Shown: positions 42,815-51,982, counted from the stretch's first letter. The stretch is 64,000 nt of DNA from JBAXAM01 sp964213355 (GCA_964213355.1 CAXOVY010000032.1:62001-126000), one strand, 5' to 3'. Notes: generated by a model from the sequence alone, not told the origin. Program-made: numbers and translations.

Positions 42815-43471
42815 ATGAAAGAACAGTATTACACTAAAGATTCAATTGACCAACAAGCACAGGCTTTTCTAAAAGAAATAACCCCGCTGCGTAATAGGCA
42901 TGAGATTAAAATTAATCCTGCAAAAGTTGCATTGTTAGTAATGGATATGCAGAATTATTTTGTTGATAAGGAATCGCATGCTTACGTTCCAAGTGTTGAT
43001 GCTATTGTTCCTGGGATTGCAAAATTACAAAATTATTGTTTGCAAAATGGTATTAGAGTAATTCAAACACGTCATGTTAACACAGAAGAAAATGCTGGCA
43101 TGATGGCAAAATGGTGGGGCGGGCGGTTGCTTGAATCTACAGGTACAGCATCTGAAATTATTGCAGCAATTGCTAATCCTAAAATTGTATCAGTTATTAA
43201 GAGTCAATATGATGCGTTTTATGGTTCAATACTTGAGTCTATTTTGAAAACTAATGGTATTGAGCAACTAATCATAACCGGAGTAATGACTCATTTGTGT
43301 TGTGAAACTACAGCACGTTTGGCTTTTACGCGTGGTTATGAAGTGTTTTTTAGTATTGATGGGACGGCAACATATAATCGTAGGTTTCATTTGGCGACGC
43401 TTGTGAATTTAGCACATGGATTTGCAGTGCCGATGTTGATGGATGAAATCATATGGCAGCTAAGAAAATGA
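42815..43471 (+). CDS. Isochorismatase-family cysteine hydrolase
   Basis: The 218-residue protein has the family's catalytic triad: Asp in LVMDMQNYF (D44), Lys in VIKSQYDAF (K129) and Cys in GVMTHLCCETTARLAF (C162). Family members hydrolyse isochorismate or amides such as nicotinamide; the substrate here cannot be assigned. The final third (FFSIDGTATYNRRFHLATLVNLAHGF, two blocks) is close to EntB/PhzD-like members rather than nicotinamidases (judged by eye). It is the first gene of a tight set: the flavoprotein gene overlaps its stop by 4 bp. Placement beside a peptide exporter suggests a role in peptide or small-molecule maturation (inference). Confidence 0.88.
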   Translation: MKEQYYTKDSIDQQAQAFLKEITPLRNRHEIKINPAKVALLVMDMQNYFVDKESHAYVPSVDAIVPGIAKLQNYCLQNGIRVIQTRHVNTEENAGMMAKWWGGRLLESTGTASEIIAAIANPKIVSVIKSQYDAFYGSILESILKTNGIEQLIITGVMTHLCCETTARLAFTRGYEVFFSIDGTATYNRRFHLATLVNLAHGFAVPMLMDEIIWQLRK

Positions 43472-44355
43472 CAAAACGCGTTGCTATTATCGGCGGGGGG
43501 CCGGCAGGTATGGCTGCAGCGTTGCAGCTTCATCGTTTTGGCATTGAAAATATTTTGTTTGAGCAGGGTAGGACAGGATCGCTACTGAAAAATGCTTGGT
43601 GTGTTGAAAATTATTTAGGAATATATCCCGGAAAATCTGGCATAGATTTATTGCAGATGTTTCACCGAACTTTAGCAAAGAATGAAATTAAAATAGTCGA
43701 TGCCAAAGTTGAATTGCTTGATTATGATTTTAAATTTCACTTATTTAAAATAAAAACTTTCGATAAAGAATACGTGGTGGACTGCGTTATTGTTGCTTCT
43801 GGAACAAGTCCAAAAACCCTAACTTTAATTGAAAAAGCCAAAACGAAAGTTGAACCTTATTTGTTTTATGAAGCTTTTCCGTTGCTGAAAAAACGTCGTA
43901 AAACTATTATTATAGTTGGCGCTGGAGATGTGGCATTTGATAATGCGCTTAACCTGGCTAAGCATAATAAAATTATAATTTGTAATCGTAGCGACAATAA
44001 TGGTGCTCTGCCAATGCTCATTACTCAGGCTTTAAAACACACAAATATTACTTATTATGCAAATTCCAAACTACAATCTATTGCACTTGGAACATTTAAG
44101 AATTTGGATTGTACGTTTGCCAATCGGCAAAAGCGTATTCGTCTAAATGCTGATTATCTAATCGCAACTATCGGCCGAATGCCACAAAAAGATTTTTATA
44201 CAGATAAACTAAAATTATTCGAGCAGCAATTGATCAGGTCAAGTAAATTGTTTTTAATCGGTGATGTTAAAAATAATGTTTATCGTCAGGTTGCAATTGC
44301 AGTTGGTGATGGTATCTTAGCGGCCATGCGTATCTTTGACCAACTGACAAAGTAA
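43468..44355 (+). CDS. NAD(P)/FAD-dependent oxidoreductase, thioredoxin-reductase-like
   Basis: The 295-residue flavoprotein has an FAD-binding GGGPAGMAAALQLHRFG at the N-terminus and an NAD(P)-binding GAGDVAFDNALNLAKHN in the middle. A C-terminal FAD contact is IGDVKNNVYRQVAIAVGDG. This is the two-domain layout of thioredoxin reductase, but the redox CxxC of that enzyme is missing, so another acceptor is likely. The start at 43468 gives the classical ATGA overlap with the hydrolase gene; an upstream ATG at 43453 is possible. It may supply electrons to the radical SAM enzyme encoded 5 bp downstream, since such enzymes need a reductase (inference). Confidence 0.87.
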   Translation: MTKRVAIIGGGPAGMAAALQLHRFGIENILFEQGRTGSLLKNAWCVENYLGIYPGKSGIDLLQMFHRTLAKNEIKIVDAKVELLDYDFKFHLFKIKTFDKEYVVDCVIVASGTSPKTLTLIEKAKTKVEPYLFYEAFPLLKKRRKTIIIVGAGDVAFDNALNLAKHNKIIICNRSDNNGALPMLITQALKHTNITYYANSKLQSIALGTFKNLDCTFANRQKRIRLNADYLIATIGRMPQKDFYTDKLKLFEQQLIRSSKLFLIGDVKNNVYRQVAIAVGDGILAAMRIFDQLTK

Positions 44356-44360
44356 AAATA

Positions 44361-45275
44361 ATGTTAGAAATTATCAGCAAAACTGGCAATGACAACATTG
44401 CAACTGTTTATACCGCCAAAACCAAAGATAACAAATATCTTGAGTTTGTTGAGTCGGTGCAGCCACCACTGCCGCGTGAAGATAAATGGGTATTGATTGT
44501 TTCAACGTTGTTTGGTTGTCCCGTTGGTTGTCTCATGTGTGATGCTGGTGGTTTTTTTCAAGGCAAATTATCCAAAGAAGAAATTTTGACCCAAATTGAC
44601 CATCTTGTGGTTTCCAGGTTTCCTGATAAAAACATTGCATGTGCGAAATTTAAAATTCAATTTGCACGTATGGGTGAACCGGCACTAAACCCTGCCGTGC
44701 TTGATGTCTTAGAAGAACTTCCCACACGCTATAAATGTAATGGCTTATTGCCATCTTTTTCAACTATAGCGCCGAATGGTTGTGAAGATTTTTTTACCAG
44801 GTTATGTTCTATAAAAAATCGATTATATGCTAATGGTAATTTTCAAATGCAGTTTTCTATTCATACTACCGATCAACGGTTGCGTGCCAAACTTATACCC
44901 ATTAAAAAGTGGAATTTTGCCAAAATTGCTGCTTATGGCGCCAAGTTTTATGAGGTTCGCGACAAAAAAATAACCTTGAATTTTGCATTGGCTAAAAATT
45001 CACCAATCTGTACCAAAGAACTTAAAAAGTACTTTGATCCAAGTATTTTTATTATCAAAATTACTCCAATTAATCCTACAATTAATTCAGCAAGCAATAA
45101 CATAGAAAGTTATTTCGTTACTGGCGCTGCTGGAGAAGACACCAATAGATTGGTTGAGCAATTGCGTAGTGCTGGTTATGAAGTGATTTTGAGTATTGGT
45201 GAGCTTGAAGAAAATCAAATTGGTAGTAATTGTGGGCAATATGTGCGCAAATATATTAACCAGTGTACTAGTTAA
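44361..45275 (+). CDS. RlmN/Cfr-like radical SAM protein
   Basis: The 304-residue protein has the radical SAM motif CPVGCLMC (C53, C57, C60). RlmN-like stretches include FARMGEPALNP (compare GMGEP), SFSTIAPNG, FSIHTTDQRLRAKLIPI and KITLNFALA. Near the C-terminus NCGQYV (C291) matches the place of the conserved methyl-carrying Cys of RlmN/Cfr. The genuine RlmN N-terminal RNA-binding domain is absent, so this is a short relative rather than the housekeeping rRNA methylase. Methyl transfer to RNA or another substrate is possible. It is third in the set hydrolase-flavoprotein-radical SAM; the exporter genes start 65 bp later behind their own promoter. Confidence 0.85.
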   Translation: MLEIISKTGNDNIATVYTAKTKDNKYLEFVESVQPPLPREDKWVLIVSTLFGCPVGCLMCDAGGFFQGKLSKEEILTQIDHLVVSRFPDKNIACAKFKIQFARMGEPALNPAVLDVLEELPTRYKCNGLLPSFSTIAPNGCEDFFTRLCSIKNRLYANGNFQMQFSIHTTDQRLRAKLIPIKKWNFAKIAAYGAKFYEVRDKKITLNFALAKNSPICTKELKKYFDPSIFIIKITPINPTINSASNNIESYFVTGAAGEDTNRLVEQLRSAGYEVILSIGELEENQIGSNCGQYVRKYINQCTS

Positions 45276-45297
45276 ACTTTTGGGCTGCGGCAGTCTG

Positions 45298-45306
45298 TGT
45301 TATAAT
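45298..45306 (+). promoter_or_regulatory. Extended -10 promoter of the exporter genes
   Basis: TG-T-TATAAT at 45298-45306 is a perfect extended -10 element. It lies 35 bp before the HlyD-type start codon, in the gap after the radical SAM gene. A weak TTGGGC lies 15 bp upstream. It suggests independent expression of the exporter pair. Confidence 0.6.
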
Positions 45307-45340
45307 TTCAAACAATAAAAAATGGTAATAAAAAATATTT

Positions 45341-46411
45341 ATGGGAAACGAAGAAAATAAACAAGATCAAGAAACCCGCTCTTCAGAAACGCCTTTATTT
45401 CGGCAAGAAGTGATTCAAGCTAAAAAAGGCAGTTATTTTGGCAAGACTCTAATAGTTACTCCAATATCTCTTTCAATTTGGTCGTTTGGCATGTTTTTCA
45501 TTGCTGTTGTGATTGGGCTGTATTTATATTTTGGTGAATATACAAAGCGCCAAACAGTAGACGGCCTGCTTGTGCCAGATAAGGGCCTAATAACTATCTA
45601 TGCAAAAAATCCCGGAGTTGTGGTAAAGAAATTTGTGCAGCAAGGTGAGGAAGTCACAAAAGGACAGCTGCTTTATCTTATATCTACTGAACAAGAATCA
45701 GTTACTGAACAAGGTATTTCGGCACAGCAAGTAGCATTGCTGGAAAAGCAAATAGAATCTCAAAAAAATAAAATTGCTATGTTTGAAAGAAAAGCTGCTA
45801 GTTTTGAGGAGTTGTTAAAGCAACATTATATTTCGGAAATAGAATATCAAAGACATAAGGATGAGTATTTAAGTTCCAAGATCCAATTAAACACTTATGA
45901 GAAAGAATTAAGTCAAGCAAAAGGAGGGGGGGAATATGCAATTCGTGCTCCCGAGGATGGAACCATATCAACGTTAATTGCCATGGTTGGCGGTCGTGTA
46001 ACAACAGAAACGCAGCTTGGTGCAATTGTTCCAAAGGATTCTCAATTAGAGGGTGAATTGTTTGTGCCCACTAGTAAGGCTGGTTTTGTCAAGATAGGGC
46101 AAAAGGTTTTATTAAAATATAATGCCTATCCTTATCAACGATTCGGTTTATATGAAGCTGTTGTGAGTCGTATCGATAAAAGCATTCTTAGTCCGCAAGA
46201 TGTAATGAAAGCATTTTCCCTTACTGTTAAACAAACAGATGAAGTTTTTTATCGTGTTATCGTAACGCTGCAAAAACAGACAGTAACAGTTTATGGTCAA
46301 CCATACCCACTTACTGCGGGAATGGTACTTGAGGGGGTAATTTTAGGTGATAAGCGTAATATATGGCAGTGGGTATTGGAACCAATCTATAGCCTCAGAG
46401 GAAACATATAA
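45341..46411 (+). CDS. HlyD-family membrane fusion protein (CvaA-like)
   Basis: The 356-residue adaptor bridges an inner-membrane ABC exporter and an outer-membrane TolC channel. It has a cytosolic N-terminus, one membrane helix (IWSFGMFFIAVVIGLYLYFG), then a biotinyl-lipoyl-like half (NPGVVVKKFVQQGEEVTKGQ). A coiled-coil hairpin (about residues 125-195), the second lipoyl half (IRAPEDGTISTL) and a beta-barrel domain follow. It is shorter than CvaA of colicin V export, mainly in the coiled coil. The ABC transporter gene follows after 2 bp. No TolC gene is in the window, so a housekeeping TolC is presumed. Confidence 0.92.
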   Translation: MGNEENKQDQETRSSETPLFRQEVIQAKKGSYFGKTLIVTPISLSIWSFGMFFIAVVIGLYLYFGEYTKRQTVDGLLVPDKGLITIYAKNPGVVVKKFVQQGEEVTKGQLLYLISTEQESVTEQGISAQQVALLEKQIESQKNKIAMFERKAASFEELLKQHYISEIEYQRHKDEYLSSKIQLNTYEKELSQAKGGGEYAIRAPEDGTISTLIAMVGGRVTTETQLGAIVPKDSQLEGELFVPTSKAGFVKIGQKVLLKYNAYPYQRFGLYEAVVSRIDKSILSPQDVMKAFSLTVKQTDEVFYRVIVTLQKQTVTVYGQPYPLTAGMVLEGVILGDKRNIWQWVLEPIYSLRGNI

Positions 46412-46413
46412 TC

Positions 46414-48537
46414 ATGAGTGAACTAGCAAAACGTTTACATTTTTCGTTTGGTAGAAAGCTGCCAATGATTCATCAGGCAGAGGTTGCTGAGTGTGGTTTA
46501 GCTTGTCTTGCTATGATTGCAAGTTTCCACGGTTATGACACAGATCTTTTGACCTTGCGGCGACAATTTTCTATATCGCTCAAAGGGAGCAGGCTACAAG
46601 ACTTGATTGATCTGGCAAAAAAACTTCACCTACTAAGCCGCGCAGTAAAATTAGACTTAGAAGACCTAAAACACTTAAAAACCCCTTGTATTCTCCATTG
46701 GGATTTGGATCATTTTGTTGTTCTAAAAAAAGTACAAGGCAATAAGGTTATTATTCATGATCCAGCAATCGGTGTAGTTAAATATAAAATGGCAGAAGTT
46801 TCTAAACACTTTACCGGTGTTGCGATGGAACTTACACCAGCAATTGATTTTGAAAAGAAGAAAAATAAAACCAGGTTATATTTGTCGGATTTGTGGGGCT
46901 CAATTACCGGTTTAAAATTACCATTAATGCAAATTGTCTTAGTCTCATTGGCATTAGAAGTTTTTGCGATTATAAGTCCTTTGTTCATGCAATTTGTTAT
47001 GGATGATGTGCTTACTACAAAAGATTATTCTTTGCTATATATTCTTGCTATTGGTTTCGGGATGCTTACTGTTATTCAAATGGTAACAGGTTATGTGCGT
47101 TCTTGGATTGTTATGTTTTTGTCTAATGTATTAAATATTCAACTGATGGCAAACTTAGTGCGCCATTTGTTTAGGTTGCCACTTGAATTTTTTCAGAAGC
47201 GTCACATGGGAGATATAGTTTCGCGTTTCGGGTCTATGGGCGCAATTCAAACGAAAATTAGTACAGATTTTATTGAAGGTATTGTTGATGGAATAATGGT
47301 TATAATTACATTGATTATGATGTTAGTTTATAGTTTGATGTTGTCTGCCATAGTGTTCGGCGCTTTGGCGCTCTATACAATTATTCGATTAGCTCTTTAC
47401 TCAACTTTCAGGCGCATGACCCAGGAAAATTTGGTTGCCGGAGCTAAAGAAAGTTCTATATTTATGGAAGGTATTCGTGCTATTTTACCTTTGAAAATAT
47501 TTGGTAAAGAAACGCAGCGTGAAAATATTTGGCAAAATTGTTTTGTCGATAAACTAAATACCGGTCTCCGAACCCAGAAGTTGTCGCTAATCTATGCTTT
47601 TTGCCAGGGTATTTTCTCTGGGATTGAGTATATTATAATTGTAATTCTTGGTGCGAAAGCAGTTATGCGTGGTGGGCCAGATGGGCTTACGGTTGGTATG
47701 TTAATGGCCTATTTTTCCTATCGGGCGCAGTTTGTGGATAAGGCCAAGAGTTTGATTAATAAAGCATTTGAATACCAATTGATAACGCTTGATTTGGAAC
47801 GTGTGGCAGATATTGCATTGTCTGAACCGGAGCAAGATCTTTTGGGTGACGTGCATGTACCAAGAATTATTCAAGGCAGTATTCGAGTAAAAAATCTTTC
47901 CTTTAGATATTCTGAGCAAGATCCCTATGTTTTTAAGAATATCAACTTCGAAATAAAAGCAGGTGAATCGGTAGCAATTGTGGGTCCTTCGGGTTGTGGT
48001 AAAACGACTATGATGAAAATGCTGATGCGTCTTCTTGCTCCATCATCAGGTGAGATTTTTATCGATGATGTAGATATAACTAGAATGGGATTGCATAATT
48101 ATCGTTCGCAAATAGCAGCCGTAATGCAAGAAGATATTTTACTTAGTGGATCAATTGCAGATAATATTTGTTTTTTTGATACCAAACCTGATTTTGATCG
48201 TATTTATGCTTGTGCAATGATCGCAGCAATTCATGACGATATTATTAGCATGCCTATGGCCTATCAATCTTTAGTTGGCGATATGGGGTCGACTTTATCC
48301 GGTGGGCAAAAGCAGCGTGTTTTACTGGCACGTGCTTTATATGTGCAACCCAAAATTTTATTTTTAGATGAAGCAACTAGCCATTTGGATTCTAACAATG
48401 AACATATTATTAATCAGCACGTCAAACAAATTGGGATTACGCGCATCATAGTTGCGCACAGGCAAGAAACCGTACAAATTGCCGATCGGATAATCGATTT
48501 GGCAGCGATGATTCAGGAAAATTATAATAAGGAGTAA
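46414..48537 (+). CDS. C39-peptidase-containing ABC exporter (CvaB-like)
   Basis: The 707-residue protein cuts double-glycine leaders and exports the core peptides. Its N-terminal C39 peptidase has the full triad: C27 (AECGLACL), H100 (LDHFVVL) and D116 (HDPAIG). Six membrane helices span about residues 165-440. The nucleotide-binding domain has Walker A GPSGCGKTT, signature LSGGQKQR and Walker B ILFLDEAT followed by SHLD. Everything needed for activity is present, so it is a peptidase-competent transporter rather than a C39-like RTX exporter. Its likely substrates are the four leader peptides encoded at 1.8, 36.8, 37.4 and 42.1 kb. Its stop abuts the convergent uvrB stop. Confidence 0.95.
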   Translation: MSELAKRLHFSFGRKLPMIHQAEVAECGLACLAMIASFHGYDTDLLTLRRQFSISLKGSRLQDLIDLAKKLHLLSRAVKLDLEDLKHLKTPCILHWDLDHFVVLKKVQGNKVIIHDPAIGVVKYKMAEVSKHFTGVAMELTPAIDFEKKKNKTRLYLSDLWGSITGLKLPLMQIVLVSLALEVFAIISPLFMQFVMDDVLTTKDYSLLYILAIGFGMLTVIQMVTGYVRSWIVMFLSNVLNIQLMANLVRHLFRLPLEFFQKRHMGDIVSRFGSMGAIQTKISTDFIEGIVDGIMVIITLIMMLVYSLMLSAIVFGALALYTIIRLALYSTFRRMTQENLVAGAKESSIFMEGIRAILPLKIFGKETQRENIWQNCFVDKLNTGLRTQKLSLIYAFCQGIFSGIEYIIIVILGAKAVMRGGPDGLTVGMLMAYFSYRAQFVDKAKSLINKAFEYQLITLDLERVADIALSEPEQDLLGDVHVPRIIQGSIRVKNLSFRYSEQDPYVFKNINFEIKAGESVAIVGPSGCGKTTMMKMLMRLLAPSSGEIFIDDVDITRMGLHNYRSQIAAVMQEDILLSGSIADNICFFDTKPDFDRIYACAMIAAIHDDIISMPMAYQSLVGDMGSTLSGGQKQRVLLARALYVQPKILFLDEATSHLDSNNEHIINQHVKQIGITRIIVAHRQETVQIADRIIDLAAMIQENYNKE

Positions 48538-50541
48538 TTAAACCTCATCCAACAACGTTTGTAGCTGATGAATTTGATCACGTACTTTGGCGGCTTCTTC
48601 GAATTCTAGATTGCGCGCATGCGTGTACATCTGTTTTTCGAGCTCAGTGATTTTCTTTGCAAGTTTGGCTGGAGGCTGCGATAAGTATTTAGCTGCTTCT
48701 TCGGTAGCTTTATATTTGGTTTCGTCCAGATTTTGTTGTGAATAGGCTCCCTCCATAATATTATGCACTGCAGTCACAATACCTACCGGCGTAATATTGT
48801 GTGTTTTGTTAAATTCTTGTTGCGTTTTACGTCGTCGATCCATCTCATCCAATGCACGTTGCATCGATTTGGTAATTTTGTCAGCATACATTATAACCTT
48901 ACCATTGATATTGCGCGCTGCTCTACCGCTAGTTTGAATTAAAGCCTGAGTTGAACGTAAAAAACCTTCTTTGTCCGCATCTAAAATCGCAACCAAAGAG
49001 ACTTCAGGCAAGTCTAAACCCTCGCGCAATAAATTAATTCCGACCAAGACATCAAAAGCTCCAAGCCGCAGATCTCTTAAAATTTCTACGCGTTCAACTG
49101 TATCAACTTCGGAATGCAAGTAGCGTACTTTGATTCCATGCTCGGCCAAATATTCAGTCAAATCTTCTGCCATGCGCTTGGTCAAAGTCGTAACCAAAAT
49201 TCTTTCGCGAGCACCAACACGTTTATTGATCTCTGAAAACAAATCGTCAACTTGAGTTTTAGCTGGTTTAATTTCAACTTCAGGGTCAATCAAACCAGTT
49301 GGTCGTACTAACAGTTCTACAACTTGTTGGGCATGTTCTAGCTCATAATGCGTCGGAGTTGCGGAAACATAAATTGTTTGCGGCGCTAGTTTTTCAAATT
49401 CCTCGAATTTTAGAGGACGATTATCCATGGCAGATGGCAGTCTGAATCCATGTTCAACTAACGTGGTTTTGCGCGAGCGATCGCCTGCATACATAGCGTT
49501 TAGTTGTGGGAGCATGACATGCGATTCATCAATAATTAATAAAGCATTTTCTGGTAGATAATCCATCAAAGTTGGCGGTGGCTCGCTGGCTTTTCTTCCA
49601 GACATATAACGAGAATAATTTTCAATACCAGTGGCATAGCCAAGCTCAAGCAACATTTCAAGATCGTATTCGGTACGCTGTTTTAGGCGTTGTGCTTCAA
49701 CTAGTTTATTTTCTTTATACAGTACCTCTAAACGCTCCCGTAGTTCGGTTTTAATTTCATCCAGTGCGCCCAAAATAGTTTGGCGCTGGGTGACATAATG
49801 AGTTTTTGGAAAAATGGTTATGCTCGAAACTTTGCGCAGGGCTTTTCCGGTCAACGGATCGAAATAAGCGATGGTCTCGATAATATCGTCAAATATTTCC
49901 AAACGCACGGCTTCTTCTGAAGATTCTGCTGGGAAAATATCCAGCGTTTCACCACGTACTCGATAAGTACCACGATGTAGTTCAATGTCATTGCGTGTAT
50001 ATTGCAATTCGGTAAGGCGGCGCAAAAGCTTACGTTGATCAATTTTATCCTTGCAAGCCAAATGTAGAACCATACTGTGATATGAGGCTGGATCACCCAA
50101 ACCATAAATTGCCGAAACCGAAGCTACAATAATCGTATCGTGGCGCTCCAGCAAGGATTTGGTCGCAGACAAACGCATTTGTTCAATATGCTCGTTAATG
50201 GCAGAATCTTTTTCGATATAGGTGTCGGTTGATGGAATATAGGCTTCTGGTTGATAGTAATCGTAATAGGAAACAAAATACTCAACTGCATTTTTCGGAA
50301 AAAACACACGCATTTCGCCATAAAGCTGCGCGGCTAAAGTTTTGTTGTGTGCTATAACCAATGCTGGTCGATTTACCTTAGCAATTACATTGGCAAGGGT
50401 GAAAGTTTTGCCTGAGCCCGTTACGCCCAAAAGCATCTGTTTTGCAAAACCTTGTTCTAATCCTTGAACTAATTTTTCGATTGCTGCAGGTTGATCACCA
50501 GCTGGTTTGTAATTTGAATGTAGAGTAAATTTCTTTTGCAT
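48538..50541 (-). CDS. uvrB: Excinuclease ABC subunit B
   Basis: UvrB verifies DNA damage after UvrA and directs UvrC incision in nucleotide excision repair. The 667-residue protein has Walker A GVTGSGKT, the beta-hairpin region YFVSYYDYYQPEAYIP, helicase motif DESHVMLPQ and SGRAARNINGKVIMYAD (two blocks). It ends in the C-terminal UvrC-binding domain ELEKQMYTHARNLEFEEAAKVRD. The length is standard. It ends back to back with the exporter gene and marks the end of the accessory block. Confidence 0.98.
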   Translation of the reverse strand: MQKKFTLHSNYKPAGDQPAAIEKLVQGLEQGFAKQMLLGVTGSGKTFTLANVIAKVNRPALVIAHNKTLAAQLYGEMRVFFPKNAVEYFVSYYDYYQPEAYIPSTDTYIEKDSAINEHIEQMRLSATKSLLERHDTIIVASVSAIYGLGDPASYHSMVLHLACKDKIDQRKLLRRLTELQYTRNDIELHRGTYRVRGETLDIFPAESSEEAVRLEIFDDIIETIAYFDPLTGKALRKVSSITIFPKTHYVTQRQTILGALDEIKTELRERLEVLYKENKLVEAQRLKQRTEYDLEMLLELGYATGIENYSRYMSGRKASEPPPTLMDYLPENALLIIDESHVMLPQLNAMYAGDRSRKTTLVEHGFRLPSAMDNRPLKFEEFEKLAPQTIYVSATPTHYELEHAQQVVELLVRPTGLIDPEVEIKPAKTQVDDLFSEINKRVGARERILVTTLTKRMAEDLTEYLAEHGIKVRYLHSEVDTVERVEILRDLRLGAFDVLVGINLLREGLDLPEVSLVAILDADKEGFLRSTQALIQTSGRAARNINGKVIMYADKITKSMQRALDEMDRRRKTQQEFNKTHNITPVGIVTAVHNIMEGAYSQQNLDETKYKATEEAAKYLSQPPAKLAKKITELEKQMYTHARNLEFEEAAKVRDQIHQLQTLLDEV

Positions 50542-50707
50542 GTTTTTCCAATACAGTATAGCAAATATTTACAAAACTACATGGAAAAACGCTGGGTTTA
50601 AAAAAATTCTATTATATGTAAAATGGCTAATTACTAGATAATACAATTTTGGTAAAATAATGTACAATATACAAGTTGATAGTTTTCAGTATGATGAGGT
50701 AATAACA

Positions 50708-51085
50708 ATGAGTAATGAACGAAACTTTGATACTCTGCAATATGCAAATAGGTTAAAAGCCGTTGGTGTTCCAGAAAAACAAGCAGAAGTGCAAGCTGAA
50801 ATTATGGCTGAAACCATAGAAAGCAAGTTAGCAACTAAGGCTGATATAAAGCGCATTGAATTAGCAATTAAAACCGACATAAAGCGCATTGAATTAGCAA
50901 TTAAAACTGATATAAAGTGCATTGAAGAACGTATAGTTTTGGTAGAGGAGAAAATGAAAGAACTGGAGATGCGTATAAATCAAAACATAAGAGAGTTAGA
51001 ATTGCGTATGACACTAAAACTTGGTAGCCTTATGATTGGGGGTATAGGTATGCTTGTTGTTTTGATGAGGCTGCTGAAATTATAA
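50708..51085 (+). CDS. DUF1640-like coiled-coil membrane protein
   Basis: The 125-residue protein has the typical N-terminus FDTLQYANRLKAVGVPEKQAE, a long coiled coil containing tandem 11-residue repeats (DIKRIELAIKT), and a C-terminal membrane helix (MIGGIGMLVVLMRLL). Similar small proteins are common in Legionella, Coxiella and other host-associated bacteria, often in several copies; their function is unknown. The start at 50708 follows GAGG by 8 bp; an upstream frame from 50660 adds 16 residues without support. Its end overlaps the convergent cation transporter gene by 6 bp. Confidence 0.85.
   Translation: MSNERNFDTLQYANRLKAVGVPEKQAEVQAEIMAETIESKLATKADIKRIELAIKTDIKRIELAIKTDIKCIEERIVLVEEKMKELEMRINQNIRELELRMTLKLGSLMIGGIGMLVVLMRLLKL
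50843..50923 (+). repeat. 33-bp in-frame tandem repeat
   Basis: Units start at 50843, 50876 and 50909 (the last partial) and encode DIKRIELAIKT. The first two differ by only a few bases. Repeat number probably varies and changes coiled-coil length by 11 residues per unit, three heptad-like turns. Confidence 0.85.
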
Positions 51086-51973
51086 TTTATTTCCGCAATC
51101 GACACAGAGTGGTTTTCTAGCTGCTGTTTCGACTTGTAGCGTAACGTGCGCAATGTCAAATTTTTTTTGGAGCACCTCACGTAAATCATCGATAATTGTT
51201 GGCCAATATTTGGAATCAGTTACGACCACATGCGCTGTTAGTAAAATTGTGCCTGAGGTTAATGTCCAGATGTGTAAGTCGTGTATTGTATCTACGCCAT
51301 GAACATGTTGCATTATTTGCTTAACCTTGCCAGTGTTAATATGAACTGGTGTACCTTCCATTAAAACTAATAGTGATTCTCGAAGTAGGCGAATTGTTGA
51401 AACTAAGATCAACATGCAGACAAAGATAGAAAGAATTGGATCTATTTGCATCCAATGAGTAAAGTAAATTATTACCCCAGAAGCTAGAACTGCTACGGAG
51501 CCAAGCAAATCACTGAGTACATGGAGAAGTGCTGCTCTAGTGTTTAATGTTTTTTCACCTTTATGTAAAACCCACGCAGTTAGTATATTGATGACCAGTC
51601 CAATAACTGCAACAATCATTACGGTTTTTCCGGCAACAAAATGCGGAGTTTGTAGGCGGTTAATCGCTTCGATTAAAATTTTAATTATTAATACAATGAG
51701 AAAAATGCTGTTTAGCCAGGAAATTATAACCTCAGCGCGACCAAGTCCATAAGTATGGTTTGCCGTTGTTGGCCTGCGCGCTAGCCAGGAGGCGAGGGCA
51801 GCAAGCAATAATGCCAATGCATCTACCCACATGTGACCGGCATCGCTTAGCAGTGTTAACGAACCAGACCACCAGCCACTTAGCGCTTCAACTATGCCAA
51901 ATATAAAGGTAAAAGCCACCGCGTAAAAAATGTAGTTTTTATTACGATGGCAATGATGTTCGTGGTTTTTCAT
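51080..51973 (-). CDS. Cation diffusion facilitator (ZitB/CzcD-like)
   Basis: The 297-residue protein exports zinc or similar divalent ions by proton exchange. It has a His-rich N-terminus (MKNHEHHCHRNK) and six helices. Metal-site motifs are LLSDAGHMWVDALAL (helix II, Asp/His/Asp) and ALLHVLSDLLGSVAVL (helix V, His/Asp). A cytosolic C-terminal domain with HDLHIWTLTSG follows, and the protein ends with CVDCGNK, an extra metal-binding pair. The HxxxD pattern of helix V fits zinc transporters. It lies 9 bp after sohB on the minus strand and may be cotranscribed with it. Confidence 0.93.
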   Translation of the reverse strand: MKNHEHHCHRNKNYIFYAVAFTFIFGIVEALSGWWSGSLTLLSDAGHMWVDALALLLAALASWLARRPTTANHTYGLGRAEVIISWLNSIFLIVLIIKILIEAINRLQTPHFVAGKTVMIVAVIGLVINILTAWVLHKGEKTLNTRAALLHVLSDLLGSVAVLASGVIIYFTHWMQIDPILSIFVCMLILVSTIRLLRESLLVLMEGTPVHINTGKVKQIMQHVHGVDTIHDLHIWTLTSGTILLTAHVVVTDSKYWPTIIDDLREVLQKKFDIAHVTLQVETAARKPLCVDCGNKL

Positions 51974-51982
51974 TTATAGCAA

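Noticed and set aside
43468..44355. Genuine thioredoxin reductase (trxB)
   Set aside because: The FAD and NAD(P) motifs are present but the redox-active CxxC is absent.
46414..48537. RTX toxin (HlyB-type) exporter
   Set aside because: The catalytic Cys, His and Asp of the C39 peptidase are all present, whereas HlyB-type C39-like domains lack the Cys.
33925..48540. Attachment site duplication of the tRNA-Pro 3' end
   Set aside because: No second copy of the tRNA end was found near 48.5 kb and there is no integrase gene.
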